DNA of 64,000 nucleotides, taken from Pelodera strongyloides (taxonomy: Eukaryota; Nematoda; Chromadorea; Rhabditida; Rhabditidae). The notes under the pieces were generated by a model. The model searched no databases, was not told the origin of the DNA, and saw only the letters and a list, made by a program, of their open reading frames with translations. A program made the position numbers and the translations under genes. Of this stretch, positions 33,425 to 46,638 are shown one piece after another (the first letter of the stretch is position 1; every line of letters starts with the position of its first letter). Location: assembly GCA_036852015.1 (NCBI GenBank), contig JAANDG010000059.1, positions 248,001 through 312,000 on the forward strand. The letters run 5' to 3'.

Positions 33425-36400
33425 ATAAACGCGACAACGAGATTTTCACGCAATTAAACGCGGCGCAGCATTCGTAAACACCGAGACGAGATTTTCCACG
33501 GAATAAAAGACGTTTTAGTTTTCGTAAGACGTCGCGTCGAGATTTTTCAGGGAATAAAACGTCGCCGCACATCATTCGTAAACACCGTGACGAGATTTTT
33601 CCACGGTATAAAAACCTGCGTAAAACGTGCGTCGAGAGTTGTCAGGACGCAAAATGCCGCGGCACAACATTCGTAAACGCCGTGACGAGATTTTTCCACG
33701 GTATAAAAGTCGTTTTAGTTTTCGTAAAACGCCGTGTGGAGACTTTTAACGCAATAAAAAGGCGCGGCATAACATTCGGAAACGCCGTGACGAGATTTTT
33801 CCACGGAATAAAAACTTGCGTAAGACGTGCGTCGAGAGTTTTCAGGGAGTAAAAAGTCGCGGCACAACATTCGTAAACACCTTGACGAGATTTTTCCACG
33901 GAATAAAAGTCGTTTTAGTTTTCGTAAAACGCCGTGTCGAGACTTTTAACGCAATAAAAAGTAGCGGCATAACATTCGTAAACGCCGTGACGAGATTTTT
34001 CCACGGTATAAAAACCTGCGTAAAACGTGCGTCGAGAGTTGTCAGGAAGCAAAATGCCGCGGCACAACATTCGTAAACGCCGTGACGAGATTTTTCCACG
34101 GTATAAAAACCTGCGTAAAACGTGCGCCGAGAGTTGTCAGGGAGCAAAATGCCGCGACGAGATTTTTCCACGGAATAAAAACTTGCGTAAGACGTGCGTC
34201 GAGAGTTTTCAGGGAGTAAAAAGTCGCGGCACAACATTCGTAAACACCTTGACGAGATTTTTCCACGGAAGAAAAGTCGTTTTAGTTTTCGTAAAACGCC
34301 GTGTCGAGACTTTTAACGCAATAAAAAGTAGCGGCATAACATTCGTAAACGCCGTGACGAGATTTTTCCACGGTATAAAAACCTGCGTAAAACGTGCGTC
34401 GAGAGTTGTCAGGGAGCAAAATGTCGCGGCACAACATTCGTAAACGCCGTGACGAGATTTTTCCACGGAATAAAAGTCGTTTTAGTTTTCGTAAAACGCC
34501 GTGTCGAGACTTTTAACGCAATAAAAAGTAGCGGCATTACATTCGTAAACGCCGTGACGAGATGTTTCCACGGTATAAAAACCTGCGTAAAACGTGCGTC
34601 GAGAGTTGTCAGGGAGCAAAATGCCGCGGCACAACATTCGTAAACGCCGTGACGAGATTTTTCCACGGTATAAAAACCTGCGTAAAACGTGCGCCGAGAG
34701 TTGTCAGGGAGCAAAATGCCGCGACGAGATTTTTCCACGGTATAAAAACCTGCGTAAAACGTGCGTCGAGAGTTGTCAGGGAGCAAAATGCCGCGGCACA
34801 ACATTCGTAAACGCCGTGACGAGATTTTTCCACGGTATAAAAACCTGCGTAAAACGTGCGCCGAGAGTTGTCAGGGAGCAAAATGCCGCGACGAGATTTT
34901 TCCACGGTATAAAAACCTGCGTAAAACGTGCGTCGAGAGTTGTCAGGGAGCAAAATGCCGCGGCACAACATTCGTAAACGCCGTGACGAGATTTTTCCAC
35001 GGTATAAAAGTCGTTTTAGTTTTCGTATAACGCCGTGTGGAGACTTTTAACGCAATAAAAAGTCGCGGCATAACATTCGGAAACGCCGTGACGAGATTTT
35101 TCCACGGAATAAAAACTTGCGTAAGACGTGCGTCGAGAGTTTTCAGGGAGTAAAAAGTCGCGGCACAACATTCGTAAACACCTTGACGAGATTTTTCCAC
35201 GGAAGAAAAGTCGTTTTAGTTTTCGTAAAACGCCGTGTCGAGACTTTTAACGCAATAAAAAGTAGCGGCATAACATTCGTAAACGCCGTGACGAGATTTT
35301 TCCACGGTATAAAAACCTGCGTAAAACGTGCGTCGAGAGTTGTCAGGGAGCAAAATGTCGCGGCACAACATTCGTAAACGCCGTGACGAGATTTTTCCAC
35401 GGAATAAAAGTCGTTTTAGTTTTCGTAAAACGCCGTGTCGAGACTTTTAACGCAATAAAAAGTAGCGGCATTACATTCGTAAACGCCGTGACGAGATGTT
35501 TCCACGGTATAAAAACCTGCGTAAAACGTGCGTCGAGAGTTGTCAGGGAGCAAAATGCCGCGGCACAACATTCGTAAACGCCGTGACGAGATTTTTCCAC
35601 GGTATAAAAACCTGCGTAAAACGTGCGCCGAGAGTTGTCAGGGAGCAAAATGCCGCGACGAGATTTTTCCACGGTATAAAAACCTGCGTAAAACGTGCGT
35701 CGAGAGTTGTCAGGGAGCAAAATGCCGCGGCACAACATTCGTAAACGCCGTGACGAGATTTTTCCACGGTATAAAAGTCGTTTTAGTTTTCGTATAACGC
35801 CGTGTGGAGACTTTTAACGCTATAAAAAGTCGCGGCATAACATTCGGAAACGCCGTGACGAGATTTTTCCACGGAATAAAAACTTGCGTAAGACGTGCGT
35901 CGAGAGTTTTCAGGGAGTAAAAAGTCGCGGCACAACATTCGTAAACACCTTGACGAGATTTTTCCACGGAATAAAAGTCGTTTTAGTTTTCGTAAAACGC
36001 CGTGTCGAGACTTTTAACGCAATAAAAAGTAGCGGCATAACATTCGTAAACGCCGTGACGAGATGTTTCCACGGTATAAAAACCTGCGTAAAACGTGCTT
36101 CGAGAGTTGTCAGGGAGCAAAATGCCGCGGCACAACATTCGTAAACGCCGTGACGAGATTTTTCCACGGTATAAAAACCTGCGTAAAACGTGCGCCGAGA
36201 GTTGTCAGGGAGCAAAATGCCGCGACGAGATTTTTGCACGGTATAAAAACCTGCGTAAAACGTGCGTCGAGAGTTGTCAGGGAGCAAAATGCCGCGGCAC
36301 AACATTCGTAAACGCCGTGACGAGGTTTTTCCACGGTATAAAAACCTGCGCCGAGAGTTGTCAGGGAGCTACATTCCGCGGCACAACATTCGTAAACGCC

Positions 36401-36432
36401 GTGACGAGATTTTTCCGCGAAATAAAAACTTT
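33425..36432. repeat. Higher-order minisatellite (95/105/72-bp units)
   Basis: Units share ACGAGATTTTTCCACGG and CAACATTCGTAAACGCC. Three types occur: A/C of 95 bp (CTGCGTAAAACGTGCGTCG), B of 105 bp (AAGTCGTTTTAGTTTTCGT) and a 72-bp shortened A. They are organised into larger repeats of 767 bp (3 B + 4 A/C + 1 short A) and 934 bp (767 + 167). Open frames on both strands are by-products of the repeat. The array fills the gap between two divergent genes and is rich in TATAAAA words. Confidence 0.9.
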
Positions 36433-36730
36433 ACGGGAACTATATATTACACAACACGTTATACCTGAAGAATTTGAATCCGTGAAACGTAAATCTCAAC
36501 GCCAACCAGGAAACACGAAGATTAGCTAGCCATCATGTAAATTAGCAGCATACGACAAGATATGCAAATTTGTTATCGAATATGCAAGTACAACAAAGCA
36601 AACGTGCATCACGAAACAAGTCTTCCTCGAATAGGCTGTTAGACACCCTCTCCTTTTACTTGTATTTTGTACTGCTTCGCAGTGTCCGTAATATTCAGTT
36701 TTCAATGTGCGTTTATTGTATCCAATTTAG

Positions 36731-39700
36731 ATGGGAGTTCTGCTCTTACTATTGTTGGCCGGTCTATATGGAGAGACGAGTGCAACTCCTTTCTATGGTG
36801 GGCTTTTTCAGCAGGGTTACCGCCAATAAAATAAAATTAGATAATTGCGGCCAAACAAAGCTAATCTTGATAACCGTTCACTCAGTTAACTATTTTTTTT
36901 CGTGGACCAGCTCATTTAGCGCCCTTTTCGCGAACATTTGGTGAAAACCGTGACAGCTGGTCACGAATCAGCCCCAAATGTTTTATTTTCGGTAAAAACC
37001 TTTTGGTGCTAGGCCAGTCAAACACGGTATTTCTGTGTTCTGTGGTTTCGGCGTTAGCTGAAAAATTTGAAAAAGGATTGCCATTCAAAGTGAACACGAG
37101 CACATCCGTGCTTTTAAACTGAACGTTTCAGATTTTCGTTGCGCCCCCGATGTATCACTCGACTCGATGAAGCTCTCGCAGTTGCCCAGGCTGAAGATTG
37201 ACACCCAACATTATGAGGACGAGCAGAAGGCTGTGTGTAAAGACGATGTAGAACGGGTTCAGCTGCCCGAGCTACGAACTACCGACGAGTGGGTGAGCAT
37301 AGCACTACCAATACCAACCACAACTTACGTCTACTATAAAAATGGACCGTAATGACAAACAAAACATTCGGTGCTATAGATTATGTCATAGATTACTTTA
37401 AAGCGAAGTACCACCCGGTTTGGGGTTTTTTGTTCAGAAATAGTTCAAACCGTTTTATTAATGGAAAACAATATAAGAACTAAAACAGATACGTGGAAAA
37501 TAGAGAAAAAAACTACTTAAAATTTGAATTTTGTACTGAAAATACCGAATACCTACGAGCTATTTGCAGAGAAAAACTGACAGGGTTTCGCTTTAAATAG
37601 CTGAACCACTCAATTTGTTTATTTGATGAAATTAAAGCTCTAAACTAAAATACAGTCGGACGGTTTGCAACTAGGACCGTGCACACGAACCACGGAAGCA
37701 TCCCGTTCTGAAGAATATTTGTATCTACATCTGGCTGATTCGTTTACAGATCGTTTTACTTTTTACTATCATCTAACACTAGGAGCATATTCTAAGGGAA
37801 CGTACATACAGTCGCAACTGTTATCTTATAACAGTTCAGTTTCGCATAAACGTAAGGACATGATGAAACATGCATACCGCACCTTTATCTAGTAAACGAT
37901 TTAATTGTTTAATACAACGGAAGCATTAAAATGGAGTCATATATTAATTAAAAAAATTTCTCCTGATGTACTGCAACGGATAGGACTTAGACTGTCTTTG
38001 CACAAACACAAAACACATAATACAAAGAATCGGTTGCGAAACTCGTACGGCGCGTACGGCGAACCCTGTCACGAAAATTTAGCCCGGCGAAAGATAAACG
38101 CGCGAGGACACTGGCAAAAATGTATGCAGCCATGGAAAACCAAAAACCCCAATATGACCCCGATCACGTCCCTCAAAAAATCGGGCCCTGATCGGGGTTT
38201 CCACTTTCCTGTGGTCAGATAAAAAGGTACGGCTTAACTTCGCCAAGCTTGTGCACTTGCAAGAACTTGCCGAAAGTCTAGTGAGTGGACCTATGCGACA
38301 AGATGTAGGAGCAAGATTTTCGCCGCAACAAGTTTCCCTTTTAGCGACCACGAGAACCACATCGAAAACAAAGAAAAACGTTAAAAAAGGTCAAAAAGAC
38401 TTTATCTATCTATCTCAGAAAAAGTCACATGTCTAGCATAATAATGGCACAAACGGCATGACATATCTTCCAAAGATTAGAAATGAAGAACTTCTCATTA
38501 TTTACGATTTTTCAAACAAAATATCACACCATATTCAATTTCATATCAAACACACTACAATTAAAGACTCATTATAACAAGAAAGAGGGTATGAAAAGTG
38601 ATGTGATGTAAAAAAAGACTATAATTGTCAGAACAGGAATAACGTTAAAATCAAAATCGCTCATTCGTAAAAATCTAGACTCTTCATAAAATTAGCATAC
38701 ATATCGCTTTCAAATCAGGAACACTAAAAATGTCTATCAGTAGTTTAAATATTACAATACCAAACAAATTTGCTTAGTGTCACGGCAACAAACGTATTCA
38801 AAAGAGACCTATGAAACTACTTACCAAACTAGTAAACTCGCGGAACAATCTCGAGTTAAGGCAGTCAAGCAGAGCCACGGACAATGTATGTTAATATGGA
38901 CTACGGTAATATGAAGTACGGTAATATGGCCTAATGTAATATTTACTCGGTAATATGGTAATATGGTAACATGGACTTTGGACTTACTATTTAGAACACG
39001 ATCGGTGATAAATGGTAATGAGCACTCGGGTTAGGGATTTTACTTACTTAAACCCTTCCTATCTAATCTAGGATAACAGTGCCGATATATAAAAGGAAAG
39101 GTTTAGCCGTACATCTACAAAAATGGGCGCTATCCCAGAATAGGCGACTTTGCAGGAACACAAGGCCTTTTTTTGGGGGCGGCCTTAGAAGAGGAAGGAA
39201 CAGGCGGCCTTATTCTTTTTTTCGGATTTTGCTTGCAAATATGGCAACAAAGATGATAAACTCATGAAAAGTTGCTTGTCGAAAATGTTTGTACATTCCC
39301 CTCGCGATTGTTTATCTTTTATATGAGCGAGTAGTGAGTGACAAATGAGGTGTTACAATACATTTTGAATTGATTGGATCCGTTTGAATTGTATTGCTGG
39401 TGTAAATAGTTGAACCACGTTGAATTTGAAGAGAGTTGGTGACAATATCAATGCAGGGGACGAGGGACCCCTTTGACATGCCTTTTAAAGAGCCCACCAG
39501 CCCACGAACATGATGAGAGTAGAGTATTCAACATGTTTCAAAACCGGCCATTATATACTAGCAGTTGAGGTTTAATGCAATTCACTATAGCCATTTGAAA
39601 ATTAGGCTAGAAGCCCCACATAGGAACACAAGGAAACCCGGCTTGACATTCCCTTTAATATAGTATTCATTTGCCCATTGAAACATTAGGGAATGTGCAT

Positions 39701-42700
39701 GTAGTGTCCAGTATACGTTTCAAAAAACCGTCTGTTACATCGCATACACTAAAACACATGCAACAAAAAGGCTAAACGCGAATATACAAAGTACAAAATG
39801 ATAATGATGCTACTGACTGAGCCTACCAAATGACAGCATTTTCAATACCGATGTCGTTCGTTTGTTCTACACTTCACTTCATGTTGACCTTGCTTTCCGG
39901 TAGAAACAAGAGTCCCTCCTTCGGGATATTCTGATGTTTATCTGATTTCTGAAAGAGTTCACATATGTATTGTGCTTCGTGAGATTGATATAGGTTAAAT
40001 TTACAATAATAATACGTCCTCTGATAAGTATAAGTCTTCCCATAGGTTAAATTTACAATAATAATACGTCCTCTGATAAGTATAAGACTTCCATTTTTAC
40101 ATTTTTACAAACGCTGAAAAAAATAGATTACGGTTACTTTGGCTCATTCGACCCCTCTAACCATTCGACCCCTCTAACCATTCGACCCCTCTAACCATTC
40201 GACCCCTCTAACCATTCGACCCCTCTAACCATTCGACCCCTCTAACATTCGACCCCTCTAACCATTCGACCCCTCTAATTCATTCGACCCCTCTAACCAT
40301 TCGACCCCTCTAACCATTCGACCCCTCTAACCATTCGACCCCTCTAACCTGACACAGAGCGGTCGCATCACCCCCCACCGAAATGAGCTACCCTGATATT
40401 CATCATGAATCCACACCAACTTCTCGCCCAAATATTCCTATTCGTCAGAATATTCAACTATCTGTCTCAGAACTATTCACCGATCTGAAGTCTTTTATCC
40501 ACGAAGAAATAGCTGAAGGATTTCGAAGGAATGAGCTCAAGGACCATTTCGTCATCTTAAACGCAAGGAAAGCGACCGGGTGAGTGTTGATACTGTTATT
40601 TCGCACAAGTTTTGTCTTTGTGTAATCACTCACCCGAGTCTTTCAATGTTATTGGTCGCCTTGGAAAGTATCGCAATTTTCCTCGCCCTATCTTATGCCG
40701 TATGAAACCCGGTTTCGCTTTGCCAATTTTTAAGGACCTGGCCGAACGACTGAAGAAGATTCCGGATCTTGCCCACATCAATATTCGACGTGCTGAAACT
40801 GCGAAGCAGCGCCATGAAGGTTATCTACGCCGTCAAGCTGCTCGTGATCTACAATCCGGGGACCCACAATGCCCTGTTGCAGAGATCAAACATCCATCCA
40901 CCCCTATCGAACTCTCACGTGCTGACACACTATCAGTAATTGCCTCCCCTCAATTGCCTGCCACCGTTGAGTCAATTGTAGACACACCGCAATTGCCCAT
41001 TGCTGTAACACCTGTGCATGTTGCCCCTATTGATCAAAAACAGCAGGCACATGATGATTATATTGCTAGATTTATGGTGGAATTTGACAAAAGTTGGAAA
41101 AAAAGAGCAGCCTGCCTTAATCGAAGGCCTCACTAAGAGGTTTGGTAAATTAGATTAATTGTCGACCCGTACTTTCTCATAGAATTTGTTTGTTCACTAT
41201 TCCAATTAGAAATGTTTAGAAATGTTTATTAGACTCTTAGAATTCAATTCAAATTTTAAGTATGTACTATGGCCCCTTGTTAGTATGGGATGTTTTTATG
41301 CGCATTTCCGTCTTAGGGTTGCCTTTTGATTGTATTTAATCAATAAACATTTATTATTAAATAAACAAATGAACTACCGTATTCATGTTTTATATTACTC
41401 GCGGCGCCATTACACTGTTAAAACGTCATACCAGAGTAGCGCACACACACAAAAGTATGTTACAGCGGCGGAGTGAACTAAATGAAGCGCGGATGCGTTA
41501 TTAGCGGAGAAGCGGAAGGCGCGCCACAGGAGCGCCTCCCCAACGCCACATGTGCGCCACCACAAGCTACATGCGCGCCTCAGCTACGCCACATATGTGC
41601 CTTTCACATGTGGTGTAGTGCCATATGACGTACATGCATGCTTTCGGCGCTCCCGCCACGTACGTAAATTTCGCAAAATCCCTAGCAAATAGAACACGAT
41701 TAACACCAATATTGCAACCGCTCAATAATCATTATTGGTATGGGTGCCGGTAGCGTAATCGGTTAGCGCATTGGCCCGGACAGCCGAAGGTGCGGGTTCG
41801 ATTCCCGCCCGACCGAAACTCCAATTTTTCATTCCACTCAAAACATCAATAAAGAATGTTGTATTCCAACACAAATAGTAACAGGTAACATCAGCCGACA
41901 GTCCACTAGATCAATAAGACCGCTTTCTTTTTCAGGCCTTCCTGATTTCCTCGTTGAAGCAACTGCTGAATGAGACCAACGGATTGGACCTCTCGTGTAG
42001 GAATTTCCCCCAAGTATGTTATTTGTTCTCTTGTTTATCACAACGTCGCCTTCATGAGTACTATTATGACGGCCACCAATGAAAAGAGAGCCTTACAGGA
42101 AAATAACCGGTCAATTGTCAAGCTTATCATCCGATACAGAAAACAACCTACTACTACCAACTACAAACCCTGGAGGTAAATATAAAGGAAATTTAATTAC
42201 CCCTAAAAATTTCAGTATGTGGAACAGATGCACGTGTATCTACTAAACGAGGATAGCCACTTCGAGGGTGACTGCGAAGTATGTTTTAGCACTATCTTTC
42301 AAGGGATATATATATAAACATCTCTCACTCTATTATGCCTATGTGCGTTTGATGGGCGGATGATATTGTGCACTTTTAACCTGATGCATCAGTTAACTAG
42401 TTGATTTTAATTTCATATACTATAGACCTAGCTTTAAACTTTAACCTTTTTGACTGTAACTGTAGTAAAGTTAATAAATCCTACTAAATGTTTTATACTA
42501 ATAAAGTTTTTGTTAGCGTAGCCTTGGCGACACTGCCCCCACTTAAAGTAATGCAGTACTACTTTCCCGTAGAGCAAAGTAAAAGTGGTACGGGAATTAA
42601 ATCCTTGTCATGTGGTTGTTTGCACCGACAGGGTTGTAAAACGGTACCACGTGAAAACGGGAAGGTTCCTTGATCCGAGCTGACCACCCATTCCGTAACC

Positions 42701-45700
42701 AAAAATAGCCTTATATCTGGAGCGCACTGCTTCGATAGGCGAGAGCGGACTGCAGGGACCTCTTCGGAGTTCCCTGAAGGACAGTACCAGTTTTAACCTT
42801 TCATTTGTTAATACTAAATACTACTGAAGTTAAAAATAATACTAAATGTGTTTTATACCACCAGTTTTTGTTAGCGTAGTTTTGGGCTTTGGCAATTATG
42901 CCCCCGGCAGTACAGTAACACTCCGCATCATATCGAAAAATTATCTAACTCTGAACGTTTGGTATATAAATGTAGGAAACTGGTAGTGGCAGTGTCAGAA
43001 AACGGTAAGCGTTAATTATAACAGTAAATATATAACACAAATGAAAATTAGTTTTAACTTTAATAATAGTACCTATAACCTAAATTCCAAGTTAGAAAGA
43101 CATGATTTGTATGGAGGGGGTATTAATACTGCCCCGTCTCATTGTTAAAGTACGGCCCTTACTTATCCGCCCAATAGTAAAAGGGAATAGGTGAACACGT
43201 TTGGTGCGTTTGTTGACCTCTTAACTCTTAGTGACTATGATGTGACCCACTTTCATCAAAACAAACTGGTCATCGAACTGTCCGAAGTCCGAAAAAGTCA
43301 CCGGATGATAAACACCGGGAAAATGACGGTGCTCGGTGACGGGAAAACGACGGTGTTTCTGTCGCTTCGGCAATGATTTAGTTTTCCTGTGTACATTGGA
43401 GAGAGGCAGTAGCCATAAGCGTAACTATAACTTAAACGTTGTTAATATATAGGTTTCCTATAATTGGTGTTTCTTAATTGTAAAGGTAAAGCCACACCGC
43501 AATTTTTATAACTGTACTCCACTGAATCATTAAAATTGCAAAGCAAAAATTAGAAACTCAGTGGGGTGGAGACAGTATTTTCGTATTTTGTAAGAAAAAA
43601 GTACAAAAAATGGTCATCCTTCAAGTACAGTAGATCAGACCTGTACGTTCGTGATTATTACTGGCATTGAAACATTGAAACAACAAACAACTGTGAGTAT
43701 TGGTAGGCGTAGTAGCTAACCCTAACGGTTGTGTAGAGCCATTAGAGAAGCAATTAATAATACATTCAATAAGGGGTATATGCTATAGGATTGCTACAGG
43801 ATTGCTTAAAAAATGTTGAATGCTGAACGGGAAATATCAATATCAGTTGCTATTAAATTAAATTACAGTTACAGTTTACAGGGTTATTGGGTTATATCAA
43901 CTGAATCCGCAGAAACGGTACACGGGGGCCCGGTTTATTCCTAATTCCTGAAACCAAACGAACTGGCCTTTAAACTTCCCGGACGCCAATTATGTCGGGA
44001 AGCTGATTTATCTCCGCCGTTTTTCTGAAAGAAAAAAGGCTCAGGAGCAGGAGCCTCAGTTTAATTTCGTTCAGAAAAACACCTATTTAAGTGCAAAACA
44101 GAGAGATTAGAATCTGGACCCTAGGGAGTATGTTTGAACTATTTAGCAATTAACAGGATCATAGTTGATAGATAGAACAAGACAAAATAGCGTCTAGTCA
44201 TTCAGATAGGATATGTCTGTATGCGACACATGAGAAGAGAATAAACACTTGAAACTGCATCGTATAAGACCTAGCATATTACGTTGATCGGTTGATCATA
44301 TAGGCTCATTACCAGATAGAACCCTTTGTAACTTGTAACAAGCATATACTTGCCTCATCAGAGTCAGATAATAAGGATACATACAAACAAATTACAGAGT
44401 TGAGTCTGAGTCCGTCCGAAAGTGTTAACGGAAAGCAAAGGGGTGATTTTGCAACGTATGCAAACAAATAAAATAAAGCGTGGGCTTCCTGTTTGCTTGG
44501 TGAACGGTTGAAGGTCGAAGTGTCGAAACTTGTCCAAAATTCTTATTCTTGACGCACCAGGTACCAGTACCAGATATGGTAAAGGAAGCCTTCCAGCCTC
44601 CACAAAAATTATATATAATTAACCTCATTGCAAGATAAAAATGCCTGATGAAGTACCCAACAAACTAAAAATTGAGATTGTCATCGTCAAGTCAGACTCT
44701 TTCTGAAAATGAGCCATAAGAGTTAAGACTGATTTCGTCTAACAACATGGTTCTCGAGCCAAGACTCTCTACTTACGAAGGAACACTGACTGATCGCAAC
44801 CAAAGCGCGAGGAAGTGGCGAAATCTGTTATACAGTCGTGCATGCAGGATGGACTTCAATAGTCGCAGTATTCGAACCACGCTAATCTATGTGTCACCCA
44901 GTGCATTTTTCTTCTTTTAGTGGGCCATCGACTTTTGTGCTGACTGTAATGGTTGTCCTTACGTATCGGATACAGTCTTCACGGATTACAACACCACCAT
45001 CACGTGGGCCCTGCAAACTCCGGAGGATGGCATTTGCCAGTACGACTGGGGATGGGAGAATGCTCGGGAGGTACACTGCTTGAGTTTTATCCCATTAACT
45101 CAATGAACAAAAGACGACTGTGTTTGTGGCAATGGAGCCTTGTTTTCCGGCACGTATAGTGAACACGATGTAGAAAGGCTGAGTAGACTTCTTGACGAAT
45201 TCACTTTGAGGTTATTATGGCTGACTGCTCTAACTAACTTACCCCTTGCTCCACTTACACTGTCCTCTGAAAAAAAATCAGCGACAAATGCAACTCAAGT
45301 CACTTCAGACAATGCGGCAGAACGCTAGTTGGTTCCACAAGATCCGGCACTCGTGTGAGGAGTGTTGGATGGGCCAGTGCAACTCCGCCTATGCAATGGA
45401 CCTCTACAAGTCCGTAATGTTAGATCTGGGGCAGGACGGATCAGCTTGGAAGAAGCTCTGCTTTACAGCGAGGTACGTGCACAGAATTTAGAATTCTTTT
45501 CCTTGGCTCTCCTCCGTCGTTTCGAGGTTATGGCTATGGTCAGACATGAGTATCGAGTATCGAATTTGTGACGCCATGGTATGTGTATCCTCGTTCTCGA
45601 GCGAAGAAATGCAACAACAGAAAGTATGCTTCGTGTTGGTTCGGAATAGCTATATTCGTAAAAACATTCAGCTGAAATTGGTATGATTTCAGTTTGTATG

Positions 45701-46638
45701 GAGCGATGGGATCGCTGCATTTGCAGGATCGTTTTGGAAACTCCTGCTACTGGACCGAGCAACTGCGGTGAGCATAGCTTCGAGTCAGCCGTATACTAGT
45801 TACTCGGATAAGTCAAGCGTACAACGTACAACACTCACATTGTTTTGGAAGTTCATTAAGAAACTCCTTATTCTATCCGCCTCATTGCAGGGTGTTCGGT
45901 CATCATCAGTGGAAGAGCGACCTGTTCCATATTCTCTGGTTCAGCTGCACGTTTGTCTTCCTATTCATCTGGCCGTACAGTAAGCACCATTCTCATACAT
46001 TTAGCCGTTTCAGTAACCGCCGGGTTATGATAACGACCATAATTACGATAATTAGCATCGCGACCCATGTCCTGTGACCGAATTATATATCATCACTTGA
46101 CACCGACTTAATACGTTCCTCGTCTTTACAGACCTGTGCAACCCCTTCCGAGTTTCCCAGAAGAAGGCTGCCGTGGACGATCCTATTATGGAATACGTGA
46201 TCAGAACCCTTGCCGCGGGAAAGACCAGAAAAGCTAGGAACTTGAGGCGCGCAGCAAGAAGGGCAGCGAAGGGACTGAAAAAGAAGGGGAAGAAGACTGG
46301 TGCCAAGGTATGTATAAATGAACACTTAACAGTTCAATAGAATTGAACTCATACGGTTCGTTCCCACATGATCACTAGTTCTCCTACTGAACTTCGCGGT
46401 TCACCATATATATATATAGTACTGTACGTAGATGGGCAGCTCCTTGAGATGAATTAATTATTTTTAGAATAAGAAGAGGAAGACGACCAAAGGAAAAGGA
46501 AAGAAGAGCACTGCAAAGCCGCAGCCAGTGAAGACCCTTGCTCTTCCGAATGGGAAGGTTATCACCGCACGAAGAGGTCCTGGAGGAAAAGCTGGGCGCG
46601 GACGTGGTGGCAGGATGGGTCGCGGAGGACGGAAATAA
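36731..46638 (+). CDS. Type 1 membrane protein with Cys-rich ectodomain and basic tail (copy 2)
   Basis: Nine exons: 36731-36797, 37132-37292, 41936-42013, 42216-42278, 44921-45070, 45309-45472, 45891-45979, 46132-46307, 46468-46638, encoding 372 residues. Exon phases equal those of copy 1. Signal peptide MGVLLLLLLAGLYG; exon 2 is 15 nt longer than in copy 1 and begins DFRC; glycosylation sites NET, NTT and NAS; one membrane span in exon 7, nearly unchanged; tail with GKTRKARNLRRAARRAAKGL and GRGRGGRMGRGG. The exons from the membrane span onward are the most conserved against copy 1, while exon 2 is the most divergent. The protein is not recognised. Introns carry insertions absent from copy 1. 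Confidence 0.8.
37402..37592. mobile_element. TTAA MITE in intron 2 of type 1 copy 2
   Basis: AGCGAAGTACCACCCGGTTT to AGGGTTTCGCT with TTAA on both sides; close to the left end of 60655-61024. Confidence 0.6.
38131..38213. mobile_element. Small CATGGAAAACC element
   Basis: Starts CATGGAAAACCAAAAACCCC and ends GGTTTCCACTTTCCTGTG, the same ends as the nested element at 2148-2290, but shorter (83 bp). Confidence 0.5.
40145..40349. repeat. 17-bp tandem repeat, 12 copies
   Basis: Unit CCATTCGACCCCTCTAA, repeated 12 times with two slightly variant junctions, ending about 35 bp before the first frame of the retroelement. It could be a 5' monomer promoter array. Confidence 0.85.
40383..41136 (+). 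pseudogene. Retroelement ORF1-like fragments
   Basis: A first frame (40383-40583, from ATG) reads SVSELFTDLKSFIHEEIAEG, coiled-coil-like. A second (40591-41136) in another frame contains NVIGRLGKYRNFPRPILCRM and then a charged helix, EGYLRRQAARDLQSGD. RLGK..RPRPI-type motifs occur in the RNA-binding part of LINE ORF1 proteins. A GGGTGAGT after the first frame could be a splice donor, but no good acceptor is seen, so a frameshift is more likely. Confidence 0.4.
41744..41816 (+). tRNA. tRNA-like gene in intron 2 of copy 2
   Basis: A box TAGCGTAATCGG and B box GGTTCGATTCC are both perfect. D-stem GCG/CGC, anticodon stem TTGGC/GCCGA and T-stem GCGGG/CCCGC pair well; the acceptor pairs only in part (GCCGG/CCGACC). 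The 7-nt anticodon loop CCGGACA lacks T33 and would place GGA at 34-36, but there is no long variable arm as tRNA-Ser would need. It is probably a tRNA pseudogene or SINE head. The homologous intron of copy 1 lacks it. Confidence 0.5.

Larger units (their letters stand above)
40145..41373 (+). mobile_element. ORF1-like retroelement inserted in intron 2 of copy 2
   Basis: Relative to the homologous intron of copy 1 (around 17895-17920), this block interrupts TACTTTGGCT...CGTATTCATG. It consists of a 12-copy 17-bp tandem repeat, two coding frames, and an AT-rich 3' end with AATAAACATTTATTATTAAA. The order (5' tandem monomers, ORF1-type frame, A/T-rich tail) suggests a LINE-derived element without ORF2. 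No target duplication was identified. Confidence 0.5.

Noticed and set aside
33642..36529. Many overlapping 60-144 codon frames on both strands
   Set aside because: They repeat with the minisatellite periods and occur in several frames at once, so they reflect a stop-poor repeat, not genes.
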